Positions 1 to 9,495 of a stretch of 64,000 nucleotides of DNA are shown here, in pieces. The stretch comes from Pseudomonas sp. N040 (lineage in GTDB: Bacteria > Pseudomonadota > Gammaproteobacteria > Pseudomonadales > Pseudomonadaceae). The notes below the pieces were generated by a model, which worked only from the letters and a program-made list of their open reading frames with translations, was not told where the DNA came from and ran no database searches. The position numbers and the translations under genes were made by a program. The stretch spans positions 186,001 through 250,000 of the forward strand of contig NZ_JADOBE010000005.1 in the NCBI RefSeq assembly GCF_015637705.1, written 5' to 3'. Every line of letters starts with the position of its first letter. Positions within the stretch are counted from its first letter, which is position 1.

Positions 1-2
1 TC

Positions 3-1823
3 CTTACCTGCGGCAACGTCGATGACGGCAAGAGCACCCTGATCGGGCGCCTGCTGCACGACTCCAAGATGATCTACGAAGACCATCTGGAAGCCATCAC
101 CCGAGACTCCAAGAAAGTCGGCACCACTGGAGACGATATCGATCTGGCGTTGCTGGTCGATGGCCTGCAGGCCGAGCGCGAGCAGGGCATCACCATCGAC
201 GTGGCGTACCGTTATTTCAGTACCGCCAAGCGCAAGTTCATCATTGCCGACACCCCCGGCCATGAGCAGTACACCCGCAACATGGCCACTGGCGCCTCCA
301 CCTGCGACCTGGCGATCATTCTGATCGACGCCCGCTACGGCGTGCAGACCCAGACCAAGCGCCACAGCTTTATCGCCAGTCTTCTGGGGATCAAGCACAT
401 CGTCGTGGCCATCAACAAGATGGACCTGAAGAACTTCGACGAAGCGGTGTTCGAGCAGATCAAGGCCGACTACCTCGCCTTTGCCGACGGTATCGCGCTC
501 AAGCCGAGCTCGCTGCACTTCGTGCCGATGTCGGCGCTGAAGGGCGACAACGTGGTCAACAAGTCCGAGCGCTCGCCATGGTACAGCGGCCAGTCGCTGA
601 TGGAGATTCTCGAGACCGTGGAAGTGGCCGGTGACCGCAACTTCACCGACCTGCGTTTCCCGGTGCAGTACGTCAACCGGCCGAACCTGAATTTCCGCGG
701 CTTCGCCGGCACCCTGGCCAGTGGCATCGTGCGCAAGGGCGACGAAATCGTCGTCCTGCCGTCGGGCAAGGGCAGCAAGATCAAGTCGATCGTCACCTTC
801 GATGGTGAGCTGGAGCACGCCGGCCCAGGCCAGGCCGTGACCCTGACCCTGGAAGACGAGATCGACGTATCCCGTGGCGACCTGCTGGTGCACGCCGACA
901 ACCAGCCGCGGGTGACCGACAGCTTCGAGGCCATGCTGGTGTGGATGGCCGAAGAGCCGCTGCTGCCGGGCAAGAAATACGACATCAAGCGCGCCACCAG
1001 CTATGTGCCGGGGTCGATCGCCAGCATCGTCAACCGTGTCGATGTGAACACGCTCGAAGAAGGTCCGGCGAGCGCCTTGCAACTGAACGAAATCGGCAAG
1101 GTCAAGGTTGCCCTGGATGCGCCGATTGCCCTCGACGGCTACGCCAGCAATCGCACCACCGGTGCCTTTATCGTCATCGACCGGCTGACCAACGGTACCG
1201 TCGGCGCCGGCATGATCATCGCCGCCCCGCTGGGTGGCCAGGACGGCAGCAGTCATCATGGTCAGCTGGCCCATGTGTCGACCGAGGAGCGCGCCCTGCG
1301 CTTCGGCCAGCAGCCGGCTACCGTGCTGTTCAGCGGTCTGTCCGGCGCCGGCAAGAGCACCTTGGCCTATGCCGTGGAGCGCAAGCTGTTTGACCTGGGC
1401 CGTGCGGTCTATGTGCTGGATGGCCAGAACCTGCGCCAAGACCTGAACAAGGGCCTGCCGCAGGATCGCGCCGGGCGAACGGAGAACTGGCGGCGTGCGG
1501 CGCATGTGGCACGCCAGTTCAACGAGGCGGGTCTGCTGACCCTGGCGGCTTTCGTCGCCCCGGATGCCGAAGGGCGTGAGCAGGCCAAGGCGCTGATTGG
1601 TGCTGATCGCTTGCTGACGGTGTATGTCCAGGCGTCCCCGGCAGTGTGCCGCGAGCGCGACCCGCAGGGGCTGTATGCCGCCGGCAAGGACAACATTCCG
1701 GGCGAGTCGTTCCCGTATGATGTCCCGTTGAACGCCGATCTGCTGATCGATACTCAGGCGGTCACGCTGGAGGAGGGGGTCAAGCAGGTCCTCGAGCTGC
1801 TGCGCAGCCGCGGCCTGATCTGA
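3..1823 (+). CDS. cysNC: CysN/CysC fusion: sulfate adenylyltransferase subunit 1 with APS kinase (5' partial)
   Basis: The reading frame is open from base 3, so the first few codons lie outside the window. The N-terminal part is an EF-Tu-like GTPase: the G1 loop GNVDDGKST is at the very edge, followed by DTPGHEQ and NKMD. The C-terminal part is an APS kinase with its own P-loop, GLSGAGKST, at 1335-1361. CysN drives ATP sulfurylase (with CysD, presumably just upstream) by GTP hydrolysis, and the CysC part phosphorylates APS to PAPS, giving activated cytosolic sulfate for cysteine synthesis. The fusion is the usual Pseudomonas form. A strong terminator follows 22 bp after the stop. Confidence 0.96.
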   Translation, partial: LTCGNVDDGKSTLIGRLLHDSKMIYEDHLEAITRDSKKVGTTGDDIDLALLVDGLQAEREQGITIDVAYRYFSTAKRKFIIADTPGHEQYTRNMATGASTCDLAIILIDARYGVQTQTKRHSFIASLLGIKHIVVAINKMDLKNFDEAVFEQIKADYLAFADGIALKPSSLHFVPMSALKGDNVVNKSERSPWYSGQSLMEILETVEVAGDRNFTDLRFPVQYVNRPNLNFRGFAGTLASGIVRKGDEIVVLPSGKGSKIKSIVTFDGELEHAGPGQAVTLTLEDEIDVSRGDLLVHADNQPRVTDSFEAMLVWMAEEPLLPGKKYDIKRATSYVPGSIASIVNRVDVNTLEEGPASALQLNEIGKVKVALDAPIALDGYASNRTTGAFIVIDRLTNGTVGAGMIIAAPLGGQDGSSHHGQLAHVSTEERALRFGQQPATVLFSGLSGAGKSTLAYAVERKLFDLGRAVYVLDGQNLRQDLNKGLPQDRAGRTENWRRAAHVARQFNEAGLLTLAAFVAPDAEGREQAKALIGADRLLTVYVQASPAVCRERDPQGLYAAGKDNIPGESFPYDVPLNADLLIDTQAVTLEEGVKQVLELLRSRGLI

Positions 1824-1845
1824 TCGGCAGCTGTTTGCTGCGCTA

Positions 1846-1876
1846 AAAACAAAGCCCCGTCAGGGGCTTTGTTTTA
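1846..1876 (+). terminator. Rho-independent terminator after cysNC
   Basis: ACAAAGCCCC and GGGGCTTTGT form a near-perfect stem with a 4-base loop, with A and T tracts on the two sides. It can end cysNC and also yhcB arriving from the other strand. Confidence 0.85.
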
Positions 1877-1902
1877 TCTGTCAGTGTGCATGCGCGGCGG
1901 GG

Positions 1903-2349
1903 TCAGCTGCTGTGGCCCTTCAGGCCGAAGCTCTCGTCCAGCGTGCCGGGCTCATCCTTGTCCTTGGGGGCATAGTCCTTCGGTGGCTCGGCGTTTTTCG
2001 GCAGCGACAGGCGCTCGCGGGCAGCCGGCAGCGCGGTATCCACCCGCAATGATTCCAGCAGGCGCTGGCGTGTCAGTTCGTCCAGTGCCAGTCGATCGGC
2101 GCCGTCCGCGAGGTGCTGCTGCACATCCTGGTAGCTTTGCGTCAGCTTGCCTACCAGCGTGGCGGTGGTGTTGAAGTGCGTGATCACGTCGGTCTGGTAG
2201 TTGTCAAAACGCTCTTGCAGCTCGTCCAGGCGTTGCTGGGTGCGCTCGGGGTTGCTTGCAGCAATCTGGCGGGAAATAAAAAAACCGATCGCGGCCCCGG
2301 CTGCCAATGCGAGTACAAGCAGCAACCAGATGTTATATGACTGTTCCAC
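1903..2349 (-). CDS. yhcB: YhcB/ZapG-like inner-membrane protein (DUF1043)
   Basis: 148 aa: one N-terminal membrane helix (about residues 6-26, rich in L, A and G, followed by FFISR), then a long coiled-coil part rich in Q, E, L and R, and a proline/lysine-rich acidic tail. This is the layout of YhcB (DUF1043), a cell-envelope protein linked to division and cell-wall synthesis. I chose the GTG at 2349 because AGAGAGGAAGGA lies just upstream; an ATG six codons earlier (2367) would place that ribosome site inside the gene. Family assignment is firm; the exact role in Pseudomonas is not established here. Confidence 0.85.
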   Translation of the reverse strand: MEQSYNIWLLLVLALAAGAAIGFFISRQIAASNPERTQQRLDELQERFDNYQTDVITHFNTTATLVGKLTQSYQDVQQHLADGADRLALDELTRQRLLESLRVDTALPAARERLSLPKNAEPPKDYAPKDKDEPGTLDESFGLKGHSS

Positions 2350-2477
2350 GTATCCTTCCTCTCTCAACGGCTTTGCTTTACGTTAGCGTCTGATCCCTGC
2401 GCTGTATACCGCGACGCAAGTCCAATTGTGCCAATCCAAGACGTTTTGCCCCGGGTCGGGGTCACGGAGTAGTCGTT

Positions 2478-3107
2478 TTGACCAGTCAGGAAGTTCCGCT
2501 TCTGCTTGATGGCCCTTGCGGGCAGTTGGAGGCGCGCTATCAGAATAACCCCCAGGCCAAAGGTCTTGCCCTGGTGTGCCATCCCAATCCGGTGCAGGGC
2601 GGCAGCATGCTCAACAAGGTTGTTTCAACCCTGCAGCGCACTGCCCGGGATGCTGGCTACAGTACGTTGCGTTTCAACTATCGCGGCGTTGGTGCCAGTT
2701 CCGGCAGACACTGCCTGGCAACCGGCGAGGTGGATGACGCCGAGACGGCGCTGGCCTGGCTGTGCGCGCAGCAGGCGGACTTGCCGGTGACGTTGCTCGG
2801 GTTCTCCTTTGGCGGGTATGTAGCCGCCGCCCTGGCAGCAAGGCTGGCGCAACGGGGAGAGACAGTGCAGCACCTGATCATGGTCGCGCCGGCGGTTGGC
2901 CGCCTGCCCGCCGATGTCGGGTTGCCGGCGCAGATGCGCCTGACCCTGATTCAACCCGAACAGGATGAGGTCATCAGTGCCGACCAGGTGTATGCCTGGT
3001 CGGCCGGCTTGTCGCGTGACCATGAGCTACTGAAAGTGGCAGAATGCGGCCACTTTTTTCACGGCAAGCTGGTCGAGCTGAAGGAGCTGGTCCAGGCGCG
3101 CCTCTGA
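2478..3107 (+). CDS. Alpha/beta hydrolase, small serine-hydrolase type
   Basis: 209 aa with the alpha/beta hydrolase plan: CHPNP loop near residue 35, FNYRGVGAS near residue 75, nucleophile elbow GFSFGG (serine about residue 109), an acid region around PEQDE, and a late histidine in AECGHFFHG. This matches cytosolic hydrolases annotated as alpha/beta family or CocE/serine-aminopeptidase-like. The substrate is unknown. The start is a TTG at 2478 with GGAG eight bases upstream; no ATG fits the conserved N-terminus. It stands between divergent yhcB and trpS. Confidence 0.8.
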   Translation: MTSQEVPLLLDGPCGQLEARYQNNPQAKGLALVCHPNPVQGGSMLNKVVSTLQRTARDAGYSTLRFNYRGVGASSGRHCLATGEVDDAETALAWLCAQQADLPVTLLGFSFGGYVAAALAARLAQRGETVQHLIMVAPAVGRLPADVGLPAQMRLTLIQPEQDEVISADQVYAWSAGLSRDHELLKVAECGHFFHGKLVELKELVQARL

Positions 3108-3111
3108 GTGC

Positions 3112-3240
3112 CTGCCCATGACCTGCTGCGCGCTGGCCGGCCTGCGTCAAAGCGGGGTCGGAATGCTCGTTTAGCGTTAGTAAACTCCACTGTCTCGCCG
3201 TTTTGACCAGCCCTTGGCGGTTACTACGTGGCGCCTTGTC
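3112..3240. repeat. Long imperfect hairpin, dispersed-repeat-like, upstream of trpS
   Basis: The segment GCGTCAAAGCGGGG (about 3145-3158) pairs with CGCCGTTTTGAC (about 3196-3207), and between them GTTTA and TAAAC (about 3170-3185) form an inner stem. I recall elements of this style (…GGTCGGAATGCTC… and TAAACTCC…) recurring in Pseudomonas intergenic regions, but that cannot be checked here. It could also serve as a leader structure for trpS. Confidence 0.45.
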
Positions 3241-3292
3241 CGGCTCAGGCGCGCAAGACTACCTATCGGATTCCAAACAAAGCGATTCAGCC

Positions 3293-4639
3293 ATGACCAC
3301 CCGTATCCTTACCGGCATCACCACCACCGGCACCCCGCATCTGGGCAACTATGCGGGCGCCATCCGGCCGGCGATCATCGCCAGCCGTGATCCTGGCGCG
3401 GAATCCTTCTATTTCCTGGCGGACTACCATGCGCTGATCAAGTGCGATGACCCGCTGCGCATTCAACGCTCGCGCCTGGAAATTGCCGCGACCTGGCTGG
3501 CCTGCGGCCTGGATGTGAACCGGGCAACCTTCTACCGGCAATCCGATATCCCGGAAATCACCGAGCTGACCTGGCTGCTTACCTGCGTGGCCGGCAAGGG
3601 CCTGCTGAACCGCGCGCATGCCTACAAGGCCTCGGTGGACAAGAACCTCGCCGAAGGCGTCGATCCGGATGCCGGGATCACCATGGGCCTGTTCAGCTAT
3701 CCGGTGCTGATGGCGGCGGACATCCTGATGTTCAACGCACACAAGGTGCCGGTCGGGCGCGACCAGATCCAGCATGTGGAAATGGCGCGTGATATCGGCC
3801 AGCGCTTCAACCACTTGTTCGGCAACGGCAAGGAGCTGTTCACCCTGCCCGAGGCAGTGGTCGAGGAGGGCGTGGCGACCTTGCCGGGGCTCGATGGGCG
3901 CAAGATGTCGAAGAGCTACGACAACACCATTCCGCTGTTTGGCAGTGCCAGGCAGTTGAAGGATGCGATTGCGCGCATCGTCACCGACTCCAGGCTGCCC
4001 GGTGAAGCCAAGGATCCGGACAACTCGCACCTGTTCACCCTCTATCAGGCCTTTGCCAGTGCCGCCCAGCAGGCCGAGTTCCGCGCCGAACTGATTGCCG
4101 GGCTGGGCTGGGGCGATGCCAAGCAAGCGCTGTTCAAGCTGCTCGAAGGGGAGCTGGGCGAGGCGCGGGAACGCTACCAGGCGCTGATTGAGCGTCCGGC
4201 CGAACTCGAGGACATCCTGCTGGCCGGTGCCGCCAAGGCCCGGAGCATCGCCACGCCGTTCCTCGGTGAGTTGCGCGAGGCGGTTGGTCTGCGTTCGTTT
4301 CGCGAGCGGGTGGTGGCCGGCGCTACGGCGCAGAAGAAGGTCGCCAAGAGTGCGCGCTTCGTCAGCTTTCGCGAGGAGGATGGCAGCTTTCGCTTTCGCC
4401 TGCTGGATGCGGAGGGCGAGCAGTTGCTGCTGTCGGTGGCCTTTGCCGATGGCAAGGCGGCGGGGCAGGTCAGCAAGCGCTTGCAGTCGGGATCGGCGCT
4501 GGATATTCGCCAGCAAGGCTGTGGCTTCAGTCTATGGCTGGATGAGGCGTGCGTGGCAACCAGCCCGGAGTTTGCCGACGCGCCTGGTTGCGCTGCGGCG
4601 ATTGACCGCTTGCGTGAGGCATTGACGCCTCGCGAGTGA
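3293..4639 (+). CDS. trpS: Tryptophan--tRNA ligase, long form
   Basis: 448 aa class I aminoacyl-tRNA synthetase that charges tRNA-Trp. The HIGH-type signature is TPHLGN (residues 14-19) and the KMSKS loop is at residues 204-208. Ordinary bacterial TrpS is about 330-340 aa. This one carries about 100 extra residues (about 346-448) that look like a separate small domain (see findings), a form known in pseudomonads. The start is the ATG at 3293, where MTTRILTG begins the conserved sequence; the frame is open upstream but not family-like. Confidence 0.95.
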   Translation: MTTRILTGITTTGTPHLGNYAGAIRPAIIASRDPGAESFYFLADYHALIKCDDPLRIQRSRLEIAATWLACGLDVNRATFYRQSDIPEITELTWLLTCVAGKGLLNRAHAYKASVDKNLAEGVDPDAGITMGLFSYPVLMAADILMFNAHKVPVGRDQIQHVEMARDIGQRFNHLFGNGKELFTLPEAVVEEGVATLPGLDGRKMSKSYDNTIPLFGSARQLKDAIARIVTDSRLPGEAKDPDNSHLFTLYQAFASAAQQAEFRAELIAGLGWGDAKQALFKLLEGELGEARERYQALIERPAELEDILLAGAAKARSIATPFLGELREAVGLRSFRERVVAGATAQKKVAKSARFVSFREEDGSFRFRLLDAEGEQLLLSVAFADGKAAGQVSKRLQSGSALDIRQQGCGFSLWLDEACVATSPEFADAPGCAAAIDRLREALTPRE

Positions 4640-4727
4640 GCGGTGTAGGCGTTATACAGAGGTCTGATTGCCAAGCGGGCGGGTCGCGGCTAAAGTGTGC
4701 GCCCCTGCTGTTACCGAATTACCCAAA

Positions 4728-5825
4728 ATGACGGTACTTTCCCTCTATCAAGCCGACCTGCAGCGTCCGGGTTTTTTTCACGATGCTGCCCAGGAAAATG
4801 CCGTTCGCCATTTGCAGCGGCTGTATGAAGATCTGGTGCGGCAGTCCCAGGGTGGCCCTGGCGTCCTGCTGCAGAAATTGTTTGGCAAGAAGCAGCCGGT
4901 GCCGGTAAAGGGACTGTACTTCTGGGGCGGTGTGGGTCGTGGCAAGACCTATCTGGTTGATACCTTCTTCGATGCCTTGCCGTTTCCGCAGAAAATGCGC
5001 ACCCACTTTCACCGTTTCATGAAGCGCGTGCATGAGGAAATGACCACTCTCAAGGGTGAAAAGAACCCCCTGGTCATCATCGCCAAGCGCTTTGCCGCGG
5101 AAACCCGGGTGATCTGCTTCGACGAGTTCTTTGTCTCGGATATTACCGATGCGATGATTCTCGCCACCCTGCTCGAGGAGCTGTTCAAGAACGGCGTAAC
5201 GCTGGTCGCAACCTCCAACATCGTGCCGGACGGCCTGTATCGGGATGGCTTGCAGCGGGCACGCTTTCTGCCGGCCATTGAGCTGATCAAGCAGCACACC
5301 GAGGTGGTCAACGTCGACAGTGGCGTCGATTACCGGCTGCGTGCCCTGGAGCAGGCGGAGCTGTATCACTGGCCGCTGGACGCAGCAGCCGAGCTCAGCC
5401 TGGAGAAAAGCTTCCGCAGCCTGATTCCCGAGCACTGCGAGGTGCAGGATAACGAACCGCTGATGATCGAGAATCGCCAGATTCTGGCGCGCAAGCTTGG
5501 CGAGGACGTGGCCTGGTTTGACTTTCGCGAGCTGTGTGATGGCCCGCGCAGCCAGAACGACTATATCGAGCTGGGAAAGATATTCCATGCCGTGTTGCTG
5601 GCCAATGTCGAGCAGATGGATTCCACCAAGGATGATATGGCGCGCCGCTTCGTCAATCTGGTTGACGAGTTCTACGACCGTAACGTCAAGCTGATCCTCT
5701 CGGCAGAAGTCGAGTTGCCTGCCCTCTACACGGGAGGGCGGCTGGCGTTCGAGTTTCAGCGCACCCTCAGCCGTCTGCTGGAAATGCAGTCCCACGAGTT
5801 TCTTTCCCGGCCGCACAAGCCCTGA
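4728..5825 (+). CDS. zapE: Cell division ATPase ZapE (AFG1 family)
   Basis: 365 aa AAA-type ATPase of the AFG1/ZapE family. The Walker A motif GGVGRGKT is at about residues 66-73 and Walker B VICFDEF at about 127-133; the family-typical FFV and TSN segments follow. ZapE associates with the Z-ring under stress in E. coli. The start ATG at 4728 begins MTVLSLYQ. It follows trpS by 88 bp and converges on the AraC-type gene with only 5 bp between the two stops. Confidence 0.92.
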   Translation: MTVLSLYQADLQRPGFFHDAAQENAVRHLQRLYEDLVRQSQGGPGVLLQKLFGKKQPVPVKGLYFWGGVGRGKTYLVDTFFDALPFPQKMRTHFHRFMKRVHEEMTTLKGEKNPLVIIAKRFAAETRVICFDEFFVSDITDAMILATLLEELFKNGVTLVATSNIVPDGLYRDGLQRARFLPAIELIKQHTEVVNVDSGVDYRLRALEQAELYHWPLDAAAELSLEKSFRSLIPEHCEVQDNEPLMIENRQILARKLGEDVAWFDFRELCDGPRSQNDYIELGKIFHAVLLANVEQMDSTKDDMARRFVNLVDEFYDRNVKLILSAEVELPALYTGGRLAFEFQRTLSRLLEMQSHEFLSRPHKP

Positions 5826-5830
5826 CGCGC

Positions 5831-6859
5831 TCAGTTGCTGGAGCGCTTGTCTGTTGCGGAAATATCCTTCTGCTGGAATTGCCGGCGATAGTTGTTTGGC
5901 GACTGCTCGGTGTGCTGGCGGAATAGTCGGGCAAAGAAGCTGGCGTCGTCATAGCCCACCTCATAGCTGATGGTCTTGATGCTTTTGCGTGTGGCGGAAA
6001 GCAGGTTCTTGGCAGTCTCGATACGCAGGCGCTGCAGGTAGTGCAAGGGTTTATCGCCGGTGGCCGCCTGAAAGCGGCGCATGAAGTTGCGGATACTCAT
6101 GCCGTGATCGCGAGCCATGTCTTCGAAGCGAAACTTCTCGGTGAAGTGTTCTTCCAGCCATTGCTGGATCTGCAGGATGGCCACGTCCTGGTGCAGCTTC
6201 TGCCCGCCGAAGCCAATTCGGCCGGGTGAATAGCTGCGTTGCACCTCATGCAGTATTTCCCGGGCTACCGCCTGGGCCACTGCAGCGCCGCAGAAGCGCT
6301 CGATCAGGTAAATGTAGAGGTCGCAGGCAGAAGTGGGGCCGGCGGCGCAGTACAGGTTGTCGGCATCCGTCAGGTGCTTTTCCTGATTCAGTTGAACCTT
6401 CGGGAAGCGCGCGGCAAATTCGCTGAAGAAACGCCAGTAGGTGGTGGCTTCCTTGCCGTCGAGCAAGCCGGCCTCGGCCATCCAGAAGACGCCGCCAGCT
6501 TCGCCGCAGATGACGCTGCCACAGGCGTGTCGCTCGCGCAGCCAGTCGAGCACCTGCGGATGCCTTGTGCGCAGCGCTTCAAAGTCTCCCCAGAATGCCG
6601 GCAATATGATCAGGTCGGCGGCGTCAAGACCGCCATCGATCGGCATCAACACGTTGCTGAAAGTATTGGTTGGCAATCCGTCCGGGTTGACCAGATGTAT
6701 CTCGAAGGAAGGCTGGAGCCCCAGGCCCTGCTGCTTTGCATGGCGCAGGCTGGCCATATGAAAAAAGTCCTTGGCCAGGAGCAGGGTCGAGGCAAACACA
6801 CCTTCGGTCGCCAGGATGCTGACACGATGCAGCGTTTGGGTCGGGGTAGTTGGAAGCAT
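5831..6859 (-). CDS. GlxA-type transcriptional regulator (DJ-1/PfpI domain plus AraC HTH)
   Basis: 342 aa. Residues about 10-180 form a class I glutamine-amidotransferase-like (DJ-1/PfpI) domain with the CGEAGGVFWMA stretch at the position of the nucleophile elbow. Residues about 230-335 are an AraC-type double helix-turn-helix, including RDHGMSIRNFMRRF and EVGYDDASFFARLFR. Such proteins often control amine or quaternary-amine catabolism in Pseudomonas (GbdR, CdhR, ArgR types). It is divergent from the acyl-CoA dehydrogenase at 6999, so that gene is the obvious target, an inference only. The ATG at 6859 was chosen because homology begins there. Confidence 0.85.
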   Translation of the reverse strand: MLPTTPTQTLHRVSILATEGVFASTLLLAKDFFHMASLRHAKQQGLGLQPSFEIHLVNPDGLPTNTFSNVLMPIDGGLDAADLIILPAFWGDFEALRTRHPQVLDWLRERHACGSVICGEAGGVFWMAEAGLLDGKEATTYWRFFSEFAARFPKVQLNQEKHLTDADNLYCAAGPTSACDLYIYLIERFCGAAVAQAVAREILHEVQRSYSPGRIGFGGQKLHQDVAILQIQQWLEEHFTEKFRFEDMARDHGMSIRNFMRRFQAATGDKPLHYLQRLRIETAKNLLSATRKSIKTISYEVGYDDASFFARLFRQHTEQSPNNYRRQFQQKDISATDKRSSN

Positions 6860-6998
6860 AAGGTTACGCTTTAGGGTTAATTGGCCATCGGGCGGCTGGA
6901 TCGTCTTATTTTTTGGCGGATGTGTCCAGTGCATTTCGTTCGTCGTTGGGCCTACAGTCATTCGTCGATTCTTCACCCTGCATTCACAAGGAGCCACG

Positions 6999-8135
6999 AT
7001 GATTCCCAGAACCCTGTTCAGCTCTGACCATGAGCTTTTCCGCGATAGCGTCCGCAAGTTTCTCGAGCAGGAAGCAGTGCCCTACCACCATCAATGGGAA
7101 AAGGACGGTCATATAGATCGCGCGCTATGGAACAAGGCCGGTGAGGCGGGGATGCTTTGCTCGCATCTGCCGGAGGAATATGGCGGCATGGCGGCGGACT
7201 TTCTTTACAGCGCGGTGGTGATCGAGGAAGTTGGGCGTCTCGGGTTGAGCGGGATCGGGTTTTCGCTGCACTCGGATATTGTCGCGCCCTACATCCTGCA
7301 TTACGGCTCGGAGGCGCTTAAGCAGAAATACCTGCCCAAACTGGTCTCGGGGGAAATGGTCACTGCAATCGCCATGACCGAACCTGGTGCGGGTTCCGAT
7401 CTGCAGGGCGTGAAGACCACGGCCGTGCTGGATGGCGACGAGTATGTGATCAATGGCTCGAAAACCTTCATCACCAACGGCTTCCTGGCTGACCTGGTGA
7501 TCGTGGTAGCCAAAACCGATCCCAAGGCCGGTGCCAAGGGCACCAGTCTGTTCCTTGTCGAGGCAGGAACCCCGGGCTTTGCCAAGGGCAAGCGTCTGGA
7601 GAAGGTCGGCATGAAGGCGCAGGACACTTCCGAGCTGTTTTTCCAGGATGTGCGCATACCCAAGGAAAACCTGCTGGGCAAGGAAGGCATGGGCTTCATC
7701 TACCTGATGCAGGAGTTGCCACAGGAGCGTCTGACTGTGGGGCTGGGAGCGCTGGCCTCGGCGGAGGCGGGGTTGCAGTGGACGCTTGAGTACACCCGTG
7801 AGCGCAAGGCGTTCGGCAAGTCCATCGCGGATTTCCAGAATACCCGCTTCAAGCTGGCTGAAATCGCTACCGAGGTTCAGGTCGGGAGGATCTTTGTCGA
7901 TCGCTGCCTCGAGTTGCACCTGCAGGGCAAGCTGGATGTGCCTACTGCCGCGATGCTCAAGTACTGGACCACCGACATGCAGTGCAAGGTGCTCGATGAG
8001 TGCGTGCAGTTGCATGGTGGTTACGGCTACATGTGGGAGTATCCGATTGCCCGTGCCTGGGCGGATTCACGGGTGCAGCGAATCTATGCCGGGACCAACG
8101 AGATCATGAAGGAAATCATTTCCCGCGCGCTGTAA
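6999..8135 (+). CDS. Acyl-CoA dehydrogenase, long-chain/isovaleryl-like
   Basis: 378 aa FAD flavoprotein of the acyl-CoA dehydrogenase family, oxidising an acyl-CoA to the enoyl-CoA in fatty-acid or branched-chain catabolism. AMTEPGAGSD and the FITNG loop mark the flavin and substrate domain. The C-terminal signature reads YAGTNEIMKEI: the Glu that is catalytic in medium- and short-chain enzymes is Ala here, as in the long-chain/isovaleryl branch, where the base is located elsewhere. AAGGAG precedes the ATG by five bases. It is divergent from the GlxA-type regulator. Confidence 0.9.
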   Translation: MIPRTLFSSDHELFRDSVRKFLEQEAVPYHHQWEKDGHIDRALWNKAGEAGMLCSHLPEEYGGMAADFLYSAVVIEEVGRLGLSGIGFSLHSDIVAPYILHYGSEALKQKYLPKLVSGEMVTAIAMTEPGAGSDLQGVKTTAVLDGDEYVINGSKTFITNGFLADLVIVVAKTDPKAGAKGTSLFLVEAGTPGFAKGKRLEKVGMKAQDTSELFFQDVRIPKENLLGKEGMGFIYLMQELPQERLTVGLGALASAEAGLQWTLEYTRERKAFGKSIADFQNTRFKLAEIATEVQVGRIFVDRCLELHLQGKLDVPTAAMLKYWTTDMQCKVLDECVQLHGGYGYMWEYPIARAWADSRVQRIYAGTNEIMKEIISRAL

Positions 8136-8150
8136 CTGTTCGGTTGCACT

Positions 8151-8185
8151 GTCAAAGCCTGGCCATTGCCGGGCTTTGACCTTTT
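8151..8185. terminator. Bidirectional terminator between acyl-CoA dehydrogenase and aldo/keto reductase
   Basis: GTCAAAGCC and GGCTTTGAC pair, with a small inner GGC/GCC stem, followed by CTTTTC. It sits between two convergent genes. Confidence 0.75.
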
Positions 8186-9222
8186 CAGGGGGCAGGGTTG
8201 GGTTGCTGGCGGTGAATGCCTTCGATCGACTGCAGCAGTTCGGCGCTGAGCTGCAGTTCGCTGCTTGCCAGGTTGCTGGCCAGCTGTTCCAGCGAAGTTG
8301 CGCCGATGATGTTGCTGGTAACGAAGGGCTGGGCAGTCACGAAGGCCAGGGCCATCTGCGCCGGATCCAGATTGTGTTCGCGCGCCAGTGTCACGTAGCG
8401 CTCACAGGCGGCTTCGGCTTGCGGGTTAGTGTAGCGCGAAAACCGGCTGAACAGACTGATGCGCGCGTTGGCGGGGCGTGCGCCGTTGGCGTACTTTCCG
8501 GAGAGCATGCCGAAGGCCATTGGCGAGTACGCGAGCAAGCCGCAGTCTTCGCGCATTGCAACTTCTGCCAGGCCAACCTCGAACGTGCGATTCAGCAAGT
8601 TATAGGGGTTTTGAATCGAGACCATTCGCGGCCATTCGCGGGATTCCGCCAGCTGCAGGAAGCGCATCATGCCCCAGGGTGTTTCGTTGGACAGGCCAAT
8701 GTGGCGAATCTTGCCGGCGCTCACCTGCTCGGCGAGCGCCTCGAGAGTTTCCTCCAGCGGGGTAAAGTCCGCATCGCGGTGCTGGTAGCCTAGCTGGCCG
8801 AAGTAGTTGGTCGGTCGCTCCGGCCAGTGCAATTGATAAAGGTCGATCCAGTCGGTTTGCAGGCGTCGCAGGCTGGCATCTACCGCGCGCATAATGTGAG
8901 CCCGATTGTGTCTTGGCTTGCCGTCACGAATGTAATCAATGCCATTGCCTGGTCCGGCAATTTTGCTGGCGACAATCCATTCGGGGCGATTCTTTCTTTG
9001 CCGGAAGTAGTTGCCAATAATCGTTTCGGTGGCCCCGTAGGTGGTGCTGCGCGGCGGTACCGGATACATCTCTGCGGTGTCGATGAAATTGACGCCGGAG
9101 GCCCTGGCACAGTCAATTTGTGCAAAGCCTTCCTGTTCGGTGTTTTGCTCGCCCCAGGTCATGCTGCCAAGGCATAAAGCGCTGACTTGCAGGTCCGTTC
9201 TGCCAAGTTTTCGGTATTTCAT
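8185..9222 (-). CDS. Aldo/keto reductase, Tas-like
   Basis: 345 aa NADP(H)-dependent aldo/keto reductase of the Tas subgroup. The opening KYRKLGRTDLQVS, the catalytic region FIDTAEMYPVPP, the lysine segment IVASKI and the histidine segment LYQLHWP are all present, with a late nicotinamide-site ANIIGATSLEQL-like stretch. The substrate is unknown. The second of two close ATGs (9222) is preferred because GGGAG lies seven bases before it but only one base before the first (9228). Confidence 0.88.
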   Translation of the reverse strand: MKYRKLGRTDLQVSALCLGSMTWGEQNTEQEGFAQIDCARASGVNFIDTAEMYPVPPRSTTYGATETIIGNYFRQRKNRPEWIVASKIAGPGNGIDYIRDGKPRHNRAHIMRAVDASLRRLQTDWIDLYQLHWPERPTNYFGQLGYQHRDADFTPLEETLEALAEQVSAGKIRHIGLSNETPWGMMRFLQLAESREWPRMVSIQNPYNLLNRTFEVGLAEVAMREDCGLLAYSPMAFGMLSGKYANGARPANARISLFSRFSRYTNPQAEAACERYVTLAREHNLDPAQMALAFVTAQPFVTSNIIGATSLEQLASNLASSELQLSAELLQSIEGIHRQQPNPAP

Positions 9223-9311
9223 CTGCATGCTCCCGGTTTGTTTAGCCTTAGTTGATCAAAGCAGGTTGCTATTTTTTGCGCAATCGGCATAATTCCGCAC
9301 CTTTCTCGACG

Positions 9312-9353
9312 GGGATGCCTAGCTCGTTGAGAAGGAAGGTAGGGATGCCTAGC
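9312..9353. repeat. Direct repeat in the region ahead of rplM
   Basis: GGGATGCCTAGC occurs at 9312-9323 and again at 9342-9353, exactly 30 bp apart, 143 bp before rplM. A weak promoter candidate, TTGACT at 9420 with TATTCA at 9441, lies between it and the gene. The remaining bases of this gap show no gene. Confidence 0.6.
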
Positions 9354-9495
9354 CTGCCGAACCCTGCCGTAGCGGATGCGCTGACTCGAGCCCCCGATAG
9401 CGTCTGTAATCGGCCGTCTTTGACTTGTCAAAGCAAGCACTATTCAGTAAGATCCGCCGTCTTATTTTTCAGGGCGGCCCCTGAGGCTATAGCGA

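Noticed and set aside
3287..4516. A 409-codon open frame opposite trpS.
   Set aside because: It mirrors trpS codon structure and has no recognisable domain.
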